A stretch of 64,000 nucleotides of DNA from Vandiemenella viatica. Its lineage: Eukaryota; Arthropoda; Insecta; Orthoptera; Morabidae. The DNA lies in assembly GCA_031002005.1 (NCBI GenBank), contig CM061919.1:173335121-173399120 (forward strand). Direction: 5' to 3'. The notes under the pieces were generated by a model that saw only the letters and a program-made list of their open reading frames with translations, was not told the origin of the DNA and did no database searches. Shown piece after piece: positions 47,301 through 53,938 of the stretch (position 1 is the stretch's first letter; every line of letters begins with the position of its first letter). Both the position numbers and the translations under genes were made by a program.

Positions 47301-50300
47301 AATCCAGGAACTTTAGTAAACCTTCACAAACATGCCCTTGTTCAACACATTTGAAGGGGGGGTAACTTAGTAGTTGTCTAATCTGAAAGGGGGTGCTTCT
47401 ACCGCAATCCATAATTTGAAGGGGGGCAGCACCAAGATTCTCATAAGAGGTACGAGCAAGAGTAGGAAAGATTTCCCCATATTTAATAGGGTTATGGTTC
47501 ATGGTTTATGGTCAAAGATCTACTTGGCTTAACATCAAAATCTTAGTGTATGTATGTAACAAATCAAGAATGCTGTGGAAAGTAAGGAAAAAGGTCTTGG
47601 CTTTAACTGCAGGGACGCACTTGGTGCCTCCCTAGAGAGTAAACAGCTCTCATTCAATTATATAATTTCTTATTTTGATGAATTACTTGCTAATAAGAAA
47701 CATAAGTTGTGCCTTAACAAGCCACGTAGAGAGAGAACAAAAAATTTGCAGCTGTAATAGCTCGTTATGCTACGAGTCATGCAGGCTAATAGAGCTGCAA
47801 ACACAATGTATATAACATACTTTTTTTTTTCTGCTTTCTAATGTCATATATCTTATGTTGTTTGTTTATGAATGTCATTTGTTTACTCTGTTATGTGCAT
47901 GAATGTTCATTTCTGTACTGTAATAATTGTGCAATAATCTGTTATGAGATTCATATTTTTCTTTATGAAAGAGGGTTGAGAATCGCGTATTTTGGTGCAC
48001 ATAGCCACCCATATCCCACACTGAATTATCAGATTGGTGCACGACAGGTGGACTCTGTTTTATTAGTAGTGGTGTTGTAACAGGACTAGTATTTTGACAA
48101 TATTTTGGACTGTTAAAGTTGGAGAGGAAAATGTGAAAGATGTGTAATTTTGATGAATCTGATTTGAGAGGAGTAATTATGTACCATTTAAAGATATTAT
48201 ATTTCAATTTGTTGTAAAGCTATAAACAACGCTTGTAAACAGATGTAGAGAATAAGAAAACCACCACCAACTTTAAAGTAACTAGAATTTGGAATTTGGA
48301 TTGTATTTTAATACTTTGTGTATTACATGATTTAAGGTGAACTGTCTCATCATCCTTGGATGGATTTAGTTTGCCATTAGTGAATAAATCCCAAAGGCAA
48401 ACGTAAATCAAGGGGGTTGTGATGAGATTTGGTACTAAAAGAGTAGAGTGGAAAGGCTAATGCATAGGAATTAATTGGTCATCAAACTGCCAGAGTGTAA
48501 TTGTAACAATAAGACTTAGTCTAGCGACAATGAGTGTTCGGTAGAAGGAGGCCCGGCAGTGAGCATATGGAGTCAGTGGAGACCGATCGGCGCATGATGT
48601 AGCAAGCATGCGAAGTTGTGTATGTAGCGTAATGCACGTGGGACGGCCATTTAAGCTCTTAGTTGATGAGTATTGATGATTTTAAGCAGGTTGGAGAACT
48701 ATACATGAAGTTGAACTTTTTAAGTGAAGCGCTGACTTAAATCGGGAAAACATATTGCTCAAGCCATGGGTCTATGTTACCGTAGTCGGATCTGTATCTT
48801 TGGCGACCAGTCTGTATTAGCCTTATCCACGGTCAAATTAAGTGATATGTGTACTTTAGTAAGCGGTCATATCAGTTGAAGTTGGTGGTTGATTATGTAC
48901 AATAAGCAGAAATAAACTTATGCATTCCAGTTTAACAAGGAACTACAACTTTCATTAAACTAAACCCCGACCACGCTTTTCCCGACAATCTTCAGCGTAC
49001 AATGTTTCTGTAATATTTATAACATAATGGTTTTTATGTATAACAAAATTATTCTTATATATAGGAAGCATTATATGACTTATATTTACATATCAGTTTT
49101 GAATTATCAAGTAGAGCGTCTTGTTTACATAGGTGTAATAAGGCAGGATTCATATTATAACTTACATTTACATTTACATTTTGAGGTGAGGTTGTTGGTC
49201 ACCTGTGACCTCAACCAGCATGCTGTTTACACTGTTGCACTTAATTACGCTGTTTATACAAAGTAGAGATTTTATGAATCCACTGGTAGTCAACTTTGAA
49301 GCACAGTTTTTGGAGCATGACTTTGTCAAACTTCAGTTTTCGTGTGCGCGCTGCTGCTTTTCAGCTGTTTTTCGGTGGTGCTCTGTTGGAAGTGGTGTGA
49401 GCGGAGAGTTTGGATTTTGTAATTATATTTTTGTGTATGTATGTTTTACGTTGTGTTAGCCAAAAGGGCATATGTGTAGGATGGGGGAGATGCAAAGTGG
49501 TGTTAAATTACTGTTGTGGTGAAATTAATGCCGTTTTGTGTCAGTTTTGATGTTTATTAACTTGAATAAAGTTCGGTTGGTTAAGTTTACATGGTCATTA
49601 AGTACGTGTTTTCTTGAGACTATTGCTTTTTGAATTTGATAGTTTTGTTGAAAAGTTAGAATATTGTGTTTTGTAATGTTTGTTGTTAGGATTTTCATGT
49701 CTGTATTTATGTTTGTAGGGAAATGGTTATTGTCTAAGAGATGTTCAGCAAAAGTTGAATAATTACTATATTTTAATGCTCACAAGTGTTCCTTATATCT
49801 TGTCTGGAATTGTCTTCTTGTTTGACCAAGGTAAACTGCATCACAATTCTGACATGTCAGTTGGTATACGCTAGAGTTATTGAATTTATTTTTTTGGTAT
49901 TGAGTTCTGATTTGTTTTTGTATTGGGTTGTCTGTTTTGAGAGCAATGTTTATTCCTTGTTTCTTAAATGTATTTGTTACCTTGTGTGTATGCTTGTTTG
50001 AGCATGTCATGGTATACCACTTCTTTCTATTGTGTTCTATGTTGTTGAGGGAGTGGTCTGGTAGCTGAGTGGTTAAGGCACTTGCTTTCAAAACCTTCGC
50101 TGCTCCAGTCCTGGGTTCAAATCCCGGCAGGCGCAGGATTTTTGAGAGTTGTGTTTGATCGTATGAGCTACGCCAGGCCGCTCCGTGTTTAAGATTCCAT
50201 GTTAAACTGTAGGTCCCAGAGGAAAGGAACTGGCCATCCTACCTCTGACACAATGGCTTAGTATGCCTCCTTTGAGAGGATCCGACCAACCTTCGGGTTG

Positions 50301-51462
50301 TGGACTAAGTTATGTTGTTGGATGTTTGTATTATTTGAGGAGTTACTGTTGTTGAAGTATTTGTGCTTTGGTTGTTGAATTTGTGTGGTGTGGTGATGTT
50401 CTTTGTTTTAGCTTTTTCCAGCTTATTTATTATCTTTCTATGTGTGTTTTGTATCCATTGTTCTTGGCTATTTCTTTTTGGTACTGAGTTCTGTTCTGTT
50501 GAAGGGATTCTGTTTATTCTGTTCAGTATGTGTCTTATTGCAGTGTGTTTGTGGTTGTGTGGATGGTTTGATGAGGAGTGTATTATTTGGTGTGTTGCTG
50601 TGGGTTTTCTGTACATCTGGAATGTGTGTTTGTTTTGATTTTTTGCTATGGTTAGGTCCAGAAAAATTAATTGGCCATTGTGTTCTATTTCTCGTGTGAA
50701 AGTGATGTTTTGTGTAGTCTGTTTATATCTTGGTGCGATTCCTTTATGGGTTCTAATGGTTCATTTATGAGACACACAATATCATCAACATAACGAAACC
50801 AATAGATTACCGGAAAACCTTTTTGGGGGATTATTGTATTGAATATTTCTCCTTCAATGAAGTTGATGAAGATATTGGCTAGTGTTCCTGATATTGAAGA
50901 TCGCATAGGGAGTCCCTCTTGTTGTAAGTAATGATTGTTGTAAGTAATGATTGTTGATGAAGTTGAAGTAATTCTGTGCTATTATCAGTTCCAGTTTGCT
51001 TATTAGTTCATTAATGTGCGTGTTTGGTACTGTGTTATATGTTTGTAGGTACTTGTGCATTACTTGAATTGTTTGTGCTGTGGGGATGTTTGATCACTAG
51101 TATCAAAATCTTATTTCAGGTAAAGAAACCTTTTAGTATCAGAATAACAGATAAAGGGAATGGTTTGGCTTACTATTCCAGTTTATGACCAGTGGGGTGT
51201 CAGATAACCGAGAAGTGTTGGTGCACTTATATTTACTTGGTAAAATAAATAAATTAAATGATATTAGTTAAGCTGTTTTCTCAATTGTTATACTGTGTAA
51301 CAGGTGACAGCTGTGTGTCATGAGGCAGCACTGAAGGCTCTGGAGGAGGACCTGGAGACAAAGGAGGTGACTAGAACTCATCTGCAGGCTGCACTTACTA
51401 GAGTTACACCTAGAACTCCACCTTCCCTGCTGAAGCTCTATGAAGAGTACCTGCGTCGGTAA
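20117..51462 (+). CDS. AFG2A: AFG2A (SPATA5)-like AAA+ ATPase, nine-exon gene
   Basis: Nine exons join in frame to about 773 codons: 20117-20306, 24412-24612, 26700-27233, 33994-34315, 38317-38590, 40328-40537, 41099-41362, 42438-42605 and 51304-51462. All introns are GT/AG with consistent phases. The family (yeast Afg2/Drg1, human SPATA5) drives release of shuttling factors such as Rlp24 from pre-60S ribosomal particles. The order is an N-terminal Cys/His segment, an N-domain, AAA+ domain D1 (Walker A GPAGAGKS, Walker B LVLDDVD), then D2 (Walker A GPPGCSKT, pore loop SKWVGESER, Walker B FFDELD, sensor [16 protein letters not shown]). SPATA5 rather than SPATA5L1 is favoured by GPPGCSKT and DELDAL. 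D1 is unusual (see findings). The exon 2 start is uncertain, and 5' untranslated exons may exist. Confidence 0.88.
20650..20899. mobile_element. hAT-type MITE with perfect 8-bp target duplication
   Basis: Terminal inverted repeats CAGTGGTTCCCAAATT and, at the far end, AAATTGGGAACCGCTG. The 8-bp sequence CCTTAGGC flanks it on both sides (20642-20649 and 20900-20907), as expected of hAT transposition. It is 250 bp long with no coding capacity. It shares its first 14 bases with the MITE at 19673. Confidence 0.92.
21094..22111 (+). mobile_element. pogo/Tigger element, 3' transposase remnant
   Basis: The ends match pogo-type termini: CACTAGAACTTGAATTATCC at the left, and inward from the right TAGTAAAACTGCAATTATCC, flanked by TA on both sides. 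The plus strand keeps the C-terminal part of the DDE domain: [19 protein letters not shown] (about 21235-21290, containing the third catalytic Asp) and [20 protein letters not shown] (about 21360-21420). A decayed acidic tail near 21610-21720 resembles that of the copy at 61946-62934. The N-terminal CENP-B-like part is missing. Confidence 0.88.
23875..24263 (-). mobile_element. pogo-type MITE with transposase tail
   Basis: Ends CAGTAGAAGTCTGATTATCC and, from the right, CAGTAAAAGTCCGGTTATCC, flanked by TA (23873-23874 and 24264-24265); 389 bp. The minus strand near 24080-24130 encodes [19 protein letters not shown] and a stop, the typical C-terminal end of pogo/Tigger transposases (a K-x-T-I-x-x-F-F tail). 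It therefore derives from a coding copy by internal deletion. Confidence 0.88.
24412..24612 (+). CDS. AFG2A: AFG2A-like exon 2 (N-domain)
   Basis: Encodes about 66 residues including [19 protein letters not shown] and [18 protein letters not shown], which fit the N-terminal double-psi-barrel region of the family. The donor is GAAG|GTATGT (phase 1). The acceptor could be at 24410-24411 or 24425-24426, since both restore the frame from exon 1. The first is given here; the second shortens the protein by five residues. Confidence 0.75.
25307..25490 (+). mobile_element. tRNA-derived SINE, decayed
   Basis: Begins ACCGAGCCTAGTGGTTGAGT (A-box-like) and has a B-box-like GATTCAAATCTC, followed by the shared SINE body (catcctgatttcggttttc ... 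aatcactccagatgaatgc). Shared landmarks place it in the same family as the SINE at 62208-62444. It lies in intron 2. Confidence 0.8.
25500..26115 (-). pseudogene. CR1/Jockey-type LINE remnant
   Basis: The minus strand near 25540-25660 matches the RT C-terminal region of the LINE at 31861-32560 (the same cttttctacca...tgtgtcc landmark). Near 26080-26110 a frame reads [13 protein letters not shown], an RT motif A (FDR...). It is heavily mutated, with no long frame. Confidence 0.6.
26140..26370 (+). mobile_element. tRNA-derived SINE, decayed
   Basis: Shares the SINE body (gccatccagatattgg ... ccaaatcactccagatgaat ... aaaggtcatggcagaattc) and ends near gaagagacgtaactgc. The head is degraded, with a B-box trace atcgaattcc at 26194. 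It lies in intron 2. Confidence 0.78.
26700..27233 (+). CDS. AFG2A: AFG2A-like exon 3 (N-domain and linker to D1)
   Basis: Bounded by TTTGCAG|GC and CCAG|GTAATA, phase 1 on both sides; 178 codons. It encodes the rest of the N-domain, including a [18 protein letters not shown] beta segment and an acidic linker. It ends at [21 protein letters not shown], the pre-D1 helix region that in other members reads like YDMIGGL...IREIIELPL. The alternative donor at 27211 would break the join to exon 4. Confidence 0.88.
27234..31782 (+). other. First part of AFG2A-like intron 3, no genes seen
   Basis: AT-rich sequence with poly-T runs (27550, 29420) and an imperfect tandem duplication of about 75 bp around 30475-30640 (two ggctgactga-centred units). 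No coding region or recognisable element. Confidence 0.5.
31783..32560 (-). pseudogene. LINE 3' end: reverse transcriptase C-terminal ORF
   Basis: The minus-strand frame 31861-32619 is open, and its LINE-derived part begins around 32560. It encodes [19 protein letters not shown], then [34 protein letters not shown] and finally [11 protein letters not shown], the post-catalytic region of arthropod CR1/Jockey-type ORF2 proteins. The RT catalytic core is absent, so the copy is 5'-truncated, as is usual for LINEs. The 3' end carries a hairpin-like ggagcacaggctcc and (AATTT)n-type tail, also seen inside the palindrome arms. It lies in intron 3. Confidence 0.85.
32650..33993 (+). other. Last part of AFG2A-like intron 3, no features seen
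   Basis: AT-rich, ending at the ATGCTACAG acceptor. Nothing recognised. Confidence 0.5.
33994..34315 (+). CDS. AFG2A: AFG2A-like exon 4 (AAA+ domain D1)
   Basis: Acceptor CTACAG|GA, donor GGCAG|GTTTG (phase 2); 107 codons. It holds the whole D1 nucleotide-binding core: [20 protein letters not shown] (Walker A), RILVLDDVD (Walker B with Asp where Glu is usual), [19 protein letters not shown] (sensor and arginine region). The stretch between GKS and the Walker B acidic pair is about 40 residues rather than about 51, and the pore-loop/helix segment (KFYGETE-like) is missing. Because it is a single exon, the shortening cannot be an overlooked exon. Confidence 0.9.
35472..36791 (-). mobile_element. 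Full-length mariner, transposase frameshifted
   Basis: Ends CGAGGTGTGTTCAGAAAATA at the left and the same sequence inward from 36791, flanked by TA (35470-35471, 36792-36793); 1320 bp. The minus-strand transposase lies in three frames: 36599-36261 (start, [15 protein letters not shown]), 36270-35878 ([10 protein letters not shown], first Asp), 35906-35526 ([10 protein letters not shown], second Asp, then [14 protein letters not shown], third Asp). The last two Asp are 34 residues apart (D34D), the mariner signature. Frame breaks near 36265 and 35890 mean it is not functional as it stands. It lies in intron 4 of the AFG2A-like gene, antisense to it. Confidence 0.95.
37080..37640 (-). pseudogene. 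BED zinc-finger/hAT transposase-like relic
   Basis: The minus strand encodes [15 protein letters not shown] (a possible BED-finger CxxC start) at about 37430-37475, then [21 protein letters not shown] at about 37230-37300. The latter resembles the AYxIAxxKKPHTIGE-type segment of ZBED5/FAM200-like hAT-derived proteins. Frames are broken and termini were not found, so the assignment is tentative. Confidence 0.4.
38317..38590 (+). CDS. AFG2A: AFG2A-like exon 5 (D1 C-terminal subdomain)
   Basis: Acceptor ATGCAG|GC; donor at 38591 (GAT|GTTAGT), phase 0. It encodes [20 protein letters not shown] (just after RRPGR) and an alpha-helical lid with [19 protein letters not shown], ending [10 protein letters not shown], the usual lead-in to the second AAA+ domain. 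Confidence 0.93.
38591..40327 (+). other. AFG2A-like intron 5, no features seen
   Basis: AT-rich throughout, with no repeats or genes recognised. Confidence 0.5.
40328..40537 (+). CDS. AFG2A: AFG2A-like exon 6 (D2 Walker A)
   Basis: Acceptor GATAG|GTG; donor AAG|GTTTTT, phase 0; 70 codons. It encodes [20 protein letters not shown], then [20 protein letters not shown] with the family-typical GPPGCSKT P-loop, ending NFISIK. Confidence 0.95.
41099..41362 (+). CDS. AFG2A: AFG2A-like exon 7 (D2 pore loop, Walker B)
   Basis: Acceptor GTGCAG|GG; donor AAG|GTGAGA, phase 0; 88 codons. It encodes [20 protein letters not shown] (pore loop and helix), VFFDELDAL (Walker B with catalytic Glu), [14 protein letters not shown] and [12 protein letters not shown] (sensor 1). 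All D2 catalytic elements are present. Confidence 0.95.
41713..41931 (+). mobile_element. SINE with 10-bp target duplication (intron 7)
   Basis: A tRNA-like head (gcaggttcgaatcattgtcc B-box region), the shared SINE body and a poly-A tail of 14 A. CTTTAGAATG flanks it exactly (41703-41712 and 41932-41941). Confidence 0.93.
42438..42605 (+). CDS. AFG2A: AFG2A-like exon 8 (D2 arginine region and lid)
   Basis: Acceptor TTGACAG|GCC; donor GAG|GTACTG, phase 0; 56 codons. It encodes [20 protein letters not shown] and [15 protein letters not shown], matching the second-domain RPGR and lid region of the family. Confidence 0.95.
42930..43015 (+). pseudogene. Short LINE reverse transcriptase fragment
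   Basis: A frame reads [20 protein letters not shown], the RT box (GSVLGPLLF...ND) of CR1/Jockey-type LINEs. It is too short to place further. Confidence 0.65.
43240..43351 (-). mobile_element. Left remnant of Penelope-like element with hammerhead-like motif
   Basis: This piece joins to 48988 when the LTR element and one copy of its 4-bp duplication are removed. On the minus strand the joined sequence carries CTGAAGAT, then a 5-bp stem ACCTC/GAGGT with loop GACGA, then GAAAC. This is the order of the hammerhead ribozyme core (CUGANGA - stem II - GAAA) known in Penelope-like element termini. The outer end of the piece is not sharply defined. Confidence 0.6.
43352..43942 (+). repeat. 5' LTR
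   Basis: 591 bp, TGT...ACA. Relative to the 3' LTR it has an extra cagtaat-type heptamer near 43361 and a short duplicated gttcggtagaagg near 43480-43505. Confidence 0.95.
43943..43960 (+). promoter_or_regulatory. Putative primer-binding site
   Basis: TGGCGTGCGTGTGGTGAC follows the 5' LTR directly. The TGG start fits a tRNA 3'-CCA primer, but I cannot name the tRNA without a tRNA set. Confidence 0.5.
45230..46822 (+). pseudogene. gag: Gypsy-like gag with one internal stop and fused pol-frame repeat
   Basis: The frame starts at ATG 45230 (after TTTAAAGATAA), has a TGA at 45395-45397 (codon 56), and then runs open to 46822. Its first half is a long coiled coil of near-repeats around [18 protein letters not shown] (about 45600-45900). 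Residues from about 46300 ([20 protein letters not shown] ... [15 protein letters not shown] ... [16 protein letters not shown]) match the retrotransposon gag capsid-like domain. From about 46665 the frame enters a 42-bp triplicate repeat that is pol sequence in another frame. No zinc knuckle is seen before that point. Confidence 0.88.
46668..46793 (+). repeat. Three 42-bp tandem repeats at the gag/pol deletion junction
   Basis: Three near-identical 42-bp units (46668-46709, 46710-46751, 46752-46793) include AATAAAAGATCTCTGG. In the gag frame each encodes a 14-residue [14 protein letters not shown]; in the neighbouring frame each reads [14 protein letters not shown]. The last unit continues in that second frame into the pol tail. 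Confidence 0.95.
46671..46860 (+). pseudogene. pol: C-terminal remnant of pol (integrase end)
   Basis: Reading one frame away from gag, the repeats run into [20 protein letters not shown] then KSLQVGKGD and a TAA at 46858-46860. The GTY(N)V..LKPY ending resembles the C-terminal end of Gypsy-class polyproteins. Everything upstream in pol has been deleted. Confidence 0.6.
46900..48400 (+). other. 3' internal region with repeated SITIVQ-type motif
   Basis: An open frame of 68 codons (46930-47136) begins [20 protein letters not shown]. After a stop, a second diverged copy ([19 protein letters not shown]) appears at about 47140-47240. Three purine-rich GAAGGGGGG-like tracts lie at about 47350-47430. 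I do not recognise an envelope or other known protein. Confidence 0.5.
48406..48417 (+). promoter_or_regulatory. Polypurine tract before 3' LTR
   Basis: AAATCAAGGGGGT abuts the 3' LTR, as expected for the plus-strand primer of an LTR retrotransposon. Confidence 0.7.
48418..48987 (+). repeat. 3' LTR
   Basis: 570 bp, TGTGATGAGA to CCCGACA, followed by the ATCT duplication. Nearly identical to the 5' LTR apart from a few substitutions and the indels noted there. Confidence 0.95.
48988..51065 (-). pseudogene. Penelope-like element: RT and GIY-YIG endonuclease relic
   Basis: Minus-strand pieces run in order from 51060 to 49780: [18 protein letters not shown], then [13 protein letters not shown] and [13 protein letters not shown] (RT motif with YVDD), then [20 protein letters not shown] (RT C-terminal region typical of Penelope elements). 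After the SINE insertion comes [20 protein letters not shown] (GIY-YIG endonuclease core). Frameshifts and stops separate them, so the element is dead and 5'-truncated near 51065. The region 49000-49780 is its 3' untranslated part. Confidence 0.88.
50048..50310 (+). mobile_element. tRNA-derived SINE of a second family, in the Penelope relic
   Basis: The head GGTAGCTGAGTGGTTAAGG (A box) and GGGTTCAAATCCCGGC (B box) resemble a tRNA, followed by about 190 bp of unrelated body ending gggttgtggactaag. TATGTTGTTG flanks it exactly (50038-50047, 50311-50320). The body differs from the other SINEs in the window (no CATCCAGATTT block), so it is a separate family. It interrupts the Penelope frame between the RT and GIY-YIG parts. 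Confidence 0.93.
51304..51462 (+). CDS. AFG2A: AFG2A-like exon 9 (C-terminus, stop)
   Basis: Acceptor TAACAG|GTG, phase 0. It encodes [20 protein letters not shown], then [20 protein letters not shown] and stops at TAA 51460-51462. It completes the D2 lid and the short C-terminal tail. No canonical AATAAA was seen in the first few hundred bases after the stop. Confidence 0.94.
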   Translation: MTAVCHEAALKALEEDLETKEVTRTHLQAALTRVTPRTPPSLLKLYEEYLRR

Positions 51463-51934
51463 CCCTAATGCAGATGTATTCCTCAGTCTTTCTTCTTTAA
51501 CGTGAAAGACCCTTCTTGGACCTCCATTTTCCTTCCTATTTGTTTCCAGTGTTAAAGTTAGTGTTGTGGCAACATAGGAACCAGCTTGTACATGCCAAAC
51601 TGTTTCATTTATTATGTTGTGCACAACAGCTAATTGAAACTGTTTAACTAATTTGATCTTTTTTAAGAAAGGTAGGCTGTAATATAACATTATAATTTAT
51701 TTATTTTCTCTAAAAATAATTCTAAAAAGTCCTTATCTCTGTGTTGATTTATATTCCAGATCCCATCTGAAACACACAATTTTTTGCTATGTAATTATTT
51801 CTTTACATTTAATATTGGTCCCTCGAGTTGTTACAACTAATTATTTTGTAAGGGGAGACCTTTTTTTTTTTTAAAAAAAGATCTGCAGTTTTTATTTCAC
51901 AATAAGTGTATTTGAAATGCATTCGAATAACATA

Positions 51935-53229
51935 CAAGGTGTATTGAAAAAATAATTTTCATTCTTTTTTTTCAAAAAAGAATTTTATTTATTCATCTAA
52001 ATCAACATTATCCCCCTTCAAAATAGTCCACATTACATATTATACACTTATACCAGTGCTCCTTCCAATCTCCCAAACACTTCTGGAACTTGATCTTTGG
52101 GGTAGCTTTGAGCTCTTTCAGTGATGCACTTTTAATCTCAGCTATGCTTGTAAAATGATGACGCTTCAAGGTTCCCTTTATGTTTTGGAACAGAAAAAAG
52201 TCACACGGATCCATGTCTGGTGAATATGGAGGCTAGGGTTTCATTACAGTGTTGTTTTTTGCCAAAAATTCATGAACAAGCAACAATGTTTGAGCAGGTG
52301 CATTATCGTGATTCGGAAGCCATGAATTGTTTTGCCAAAAATCCAGGCGTTTTCTTCTGACTGCTTCACGCAAACAGCATTGAACTTGAAGATAGAATTC
52401 CTTATTGATAATTTGACCTTGTTGGCAAGAACTCACGGTGCACTCTGTCATTAAAATCGAAGACCACAGTGAGCATGGCCTTCACATTTGAACGAACTTG
52501 TTGAGCTTTTTTCAGTCATGGCAATCCAGAATGCCTCCATTGGGATGATCGATCCTTAGTTTTGACATCATACCCATAAACCCATGTTTCATCATCTGTT
52601 TCAATAGTTCTGCATTGTTGTTAACCACATTTAGCAATTCCTGAGCAACTTCTATGAGCTTCTGTTTTTGTTTGAAACTCAACACTTTTGGAACAAATTT
52701 TGCTGCAACACATTTCATACCCAAAATAGATGAAAAATTTCATGGCATGAGCCAATTGATATGCCAAAATCATCAGAAACTTCTCTAATTATGTTGTTTC
52801 GGCAGTTCATAATCATTTCTTTCACTTTTTCCACATTTTCATTGGTTATTGATGTGCTAGGATTACTCGTATGCTCGTCATCTTTACGGCCATCTTTAAA
52901 ATGCTTATACCATTCATACTCTTGTTTTACTCATAGCAAATTTCACCAGAAGCAATATTTAACATTTATAAAACTTTGTTGCACTTAATTCCATTTTTAT
53001 AGCAAAATTTAATGCAAATTCTCTGATCCATGTTTAATACAAATGAAAAATCGCCGACTGTATTAAAACTCGTGTTATCCTCTTAACAGCTGTAAAGAGA
53101 CAACATACAATATATGTCAAAATGTATAGATACTTTTAAGACATGAACAAGAACGGAAAAAATCATGCCAATCGGACTAATATTACCAATGAAATTTCAA
53201 AATGTCCATTACTTTTTGAACACACCTCG
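51935..53229 (-). mobile_element. Second mariner copy of the 35472-36791 type, degraded
   Basis: TA at 51933-51934 and 53230-53231; the right end reads inward CGAGGTGTGTTCAAAAAGTA. The minus-strand fragments (52724-52512, 52451-52233, 52214-52008) match the intron 4 copy segment by segment: [23 protein letters not shown] and DPCDFFLF. Many stops and indels; clearly older than the intron 4 copy. Confidence 0.92.
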
Positions 53230-53246
53230 TATAGCATATAAACAGC

Positions 53247-53450
53247 AAGTTTTGGCCTCACATTTGGGGGGATGTGGGCTCGAATCCCCGTCCGGCCATC
53301 CAGATTTGGTTTTTCCGTGGTTTCCCCAAATCATTGTGGGATGCTTCCTTCAAAAGACCATTACTGAATTTCTTCCTGTTCCATGCCCCCAGTCCTTTCG
53401 CACCTTAATGACCTCAACGTCAACAAGGTGTAAAGCCATAAGCAAAAAAA
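53247..53450 (+). mobile_element. SINE directly beside a mariner end
   Basis: B-box region gggctcgaatccccgtcc, then the shared SINE body (catccagatttggtttttccg) and a tail of 12 A. AACAGC flanks it at about 53241-53246 and 53454-53459. The head lacks the A box. Confidence 0.85.
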
Positions 53451-53708
53451 AAAAACAGCGGATTACCTTTATCATAACAGTTTGTGATAGAATGAGGCTG
53501 TTAGGATGGCTGTGTGAAACAGTTTGTTACAGGCAGTTGGAATCAAAAGTAAAGATGATATTTAAACAGGAAGTCACACATTGTTAAACAGCAGGGGTGT
53601 ATGTAGCATCTAGTGAGGCAGAGTGGTGTGTTTACAGGTAGATTTAGTGTGGCCTACCTGATAGGGAGTGGACAATGAGATGCAGAGCAACCAGGATAAA
53701 GTGAACAT

Positions 53709-53928
53709 TATAAAAGATTTTGCTGTTTTGTGCCATCATACTGGTATAAATATCTTCATGAGATTAATGCTGTGTCACTAGTACTCTCCTTCCCAACGTT
53801 TTGACCAAGCAGACTCAGCAGGAGGCTAATTTCCTAGTCCCCTGAAGGTGACCTTGGTCTAAACGTTGGGAAGAAGAGGAGGAGCCTTGGTGACACAGAG
53901 TTACTCTTGTGAAGATATTTATAACATT
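53709..53928. mobile_element. Small hairpin element with 10-bp flanking repeat
   Basis: AAGTGAACAT flanks it exactly (53699-53708 and 53929-53938). Inside, TATAAATATCTTCA (53745-53758) pairs with its reverse complement TGAAGATATTTATA (53910-53923), and CTTCCCAACGTTT pairs with AAACGTTGGGAAG, giving an imperfect hairpin of about 180 bp. Each half also has a CTGA...GGTC...AAAC order resembling a decayed hammerhead core. Confidence 0.7.
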
Positions 53929-53938
53929 AAGTGAACAT

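Larger units (their letters stand above)
43352..48987 (+). mobile_element. LTR retrotransposon (Gypsy-like), internally deleted
   Basis: Two LTRs beginning TGTGATGAGA and ending TTTTCCCGACA bound 5.6 kb, and ATCT flanks the element on both sides (43348-43351, 48988-48991), a 4-bp target duplication. It carries a gag frame and only the extreme C-terminal end of pol; reverse transcriptase, protease and integrase catalytic regions are absent. It would need proteins from an intact relative to move. The LTRs differ by a few substitutions and two small indels (7 and 15-20 bp), so insertion is fairly recent on the scale of this window. Confidence 0.95.
42606..51303 (+). other. AFG2A-like intron 8, nested retroelements
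   Basis: An 8.7-kb intron holding a LINE fragment (about 42930), the LTR retrotransposon (43352-48987), the Penelope-like element (about 43240-51065, interrupted) and a SINE (50048-50310). All of it must be spliced out between exon 8 (42605) and exon 9 (51304). Confidence 0.7.

Noticed and set aside
49780..50091. Homing endonuclease in a group I intron
   Set aside because: The GIY-YIG motif is preceded by Penelope-type reverse transcriptase pieces in the same orientation, which defines the element.
50051..50135. A tRNA gene
   Set aside because: A and B boxes are present but the structure is imperfect, a non-tRNA body follows, and a 10-bp target duplication shows it is the head of a SINE.
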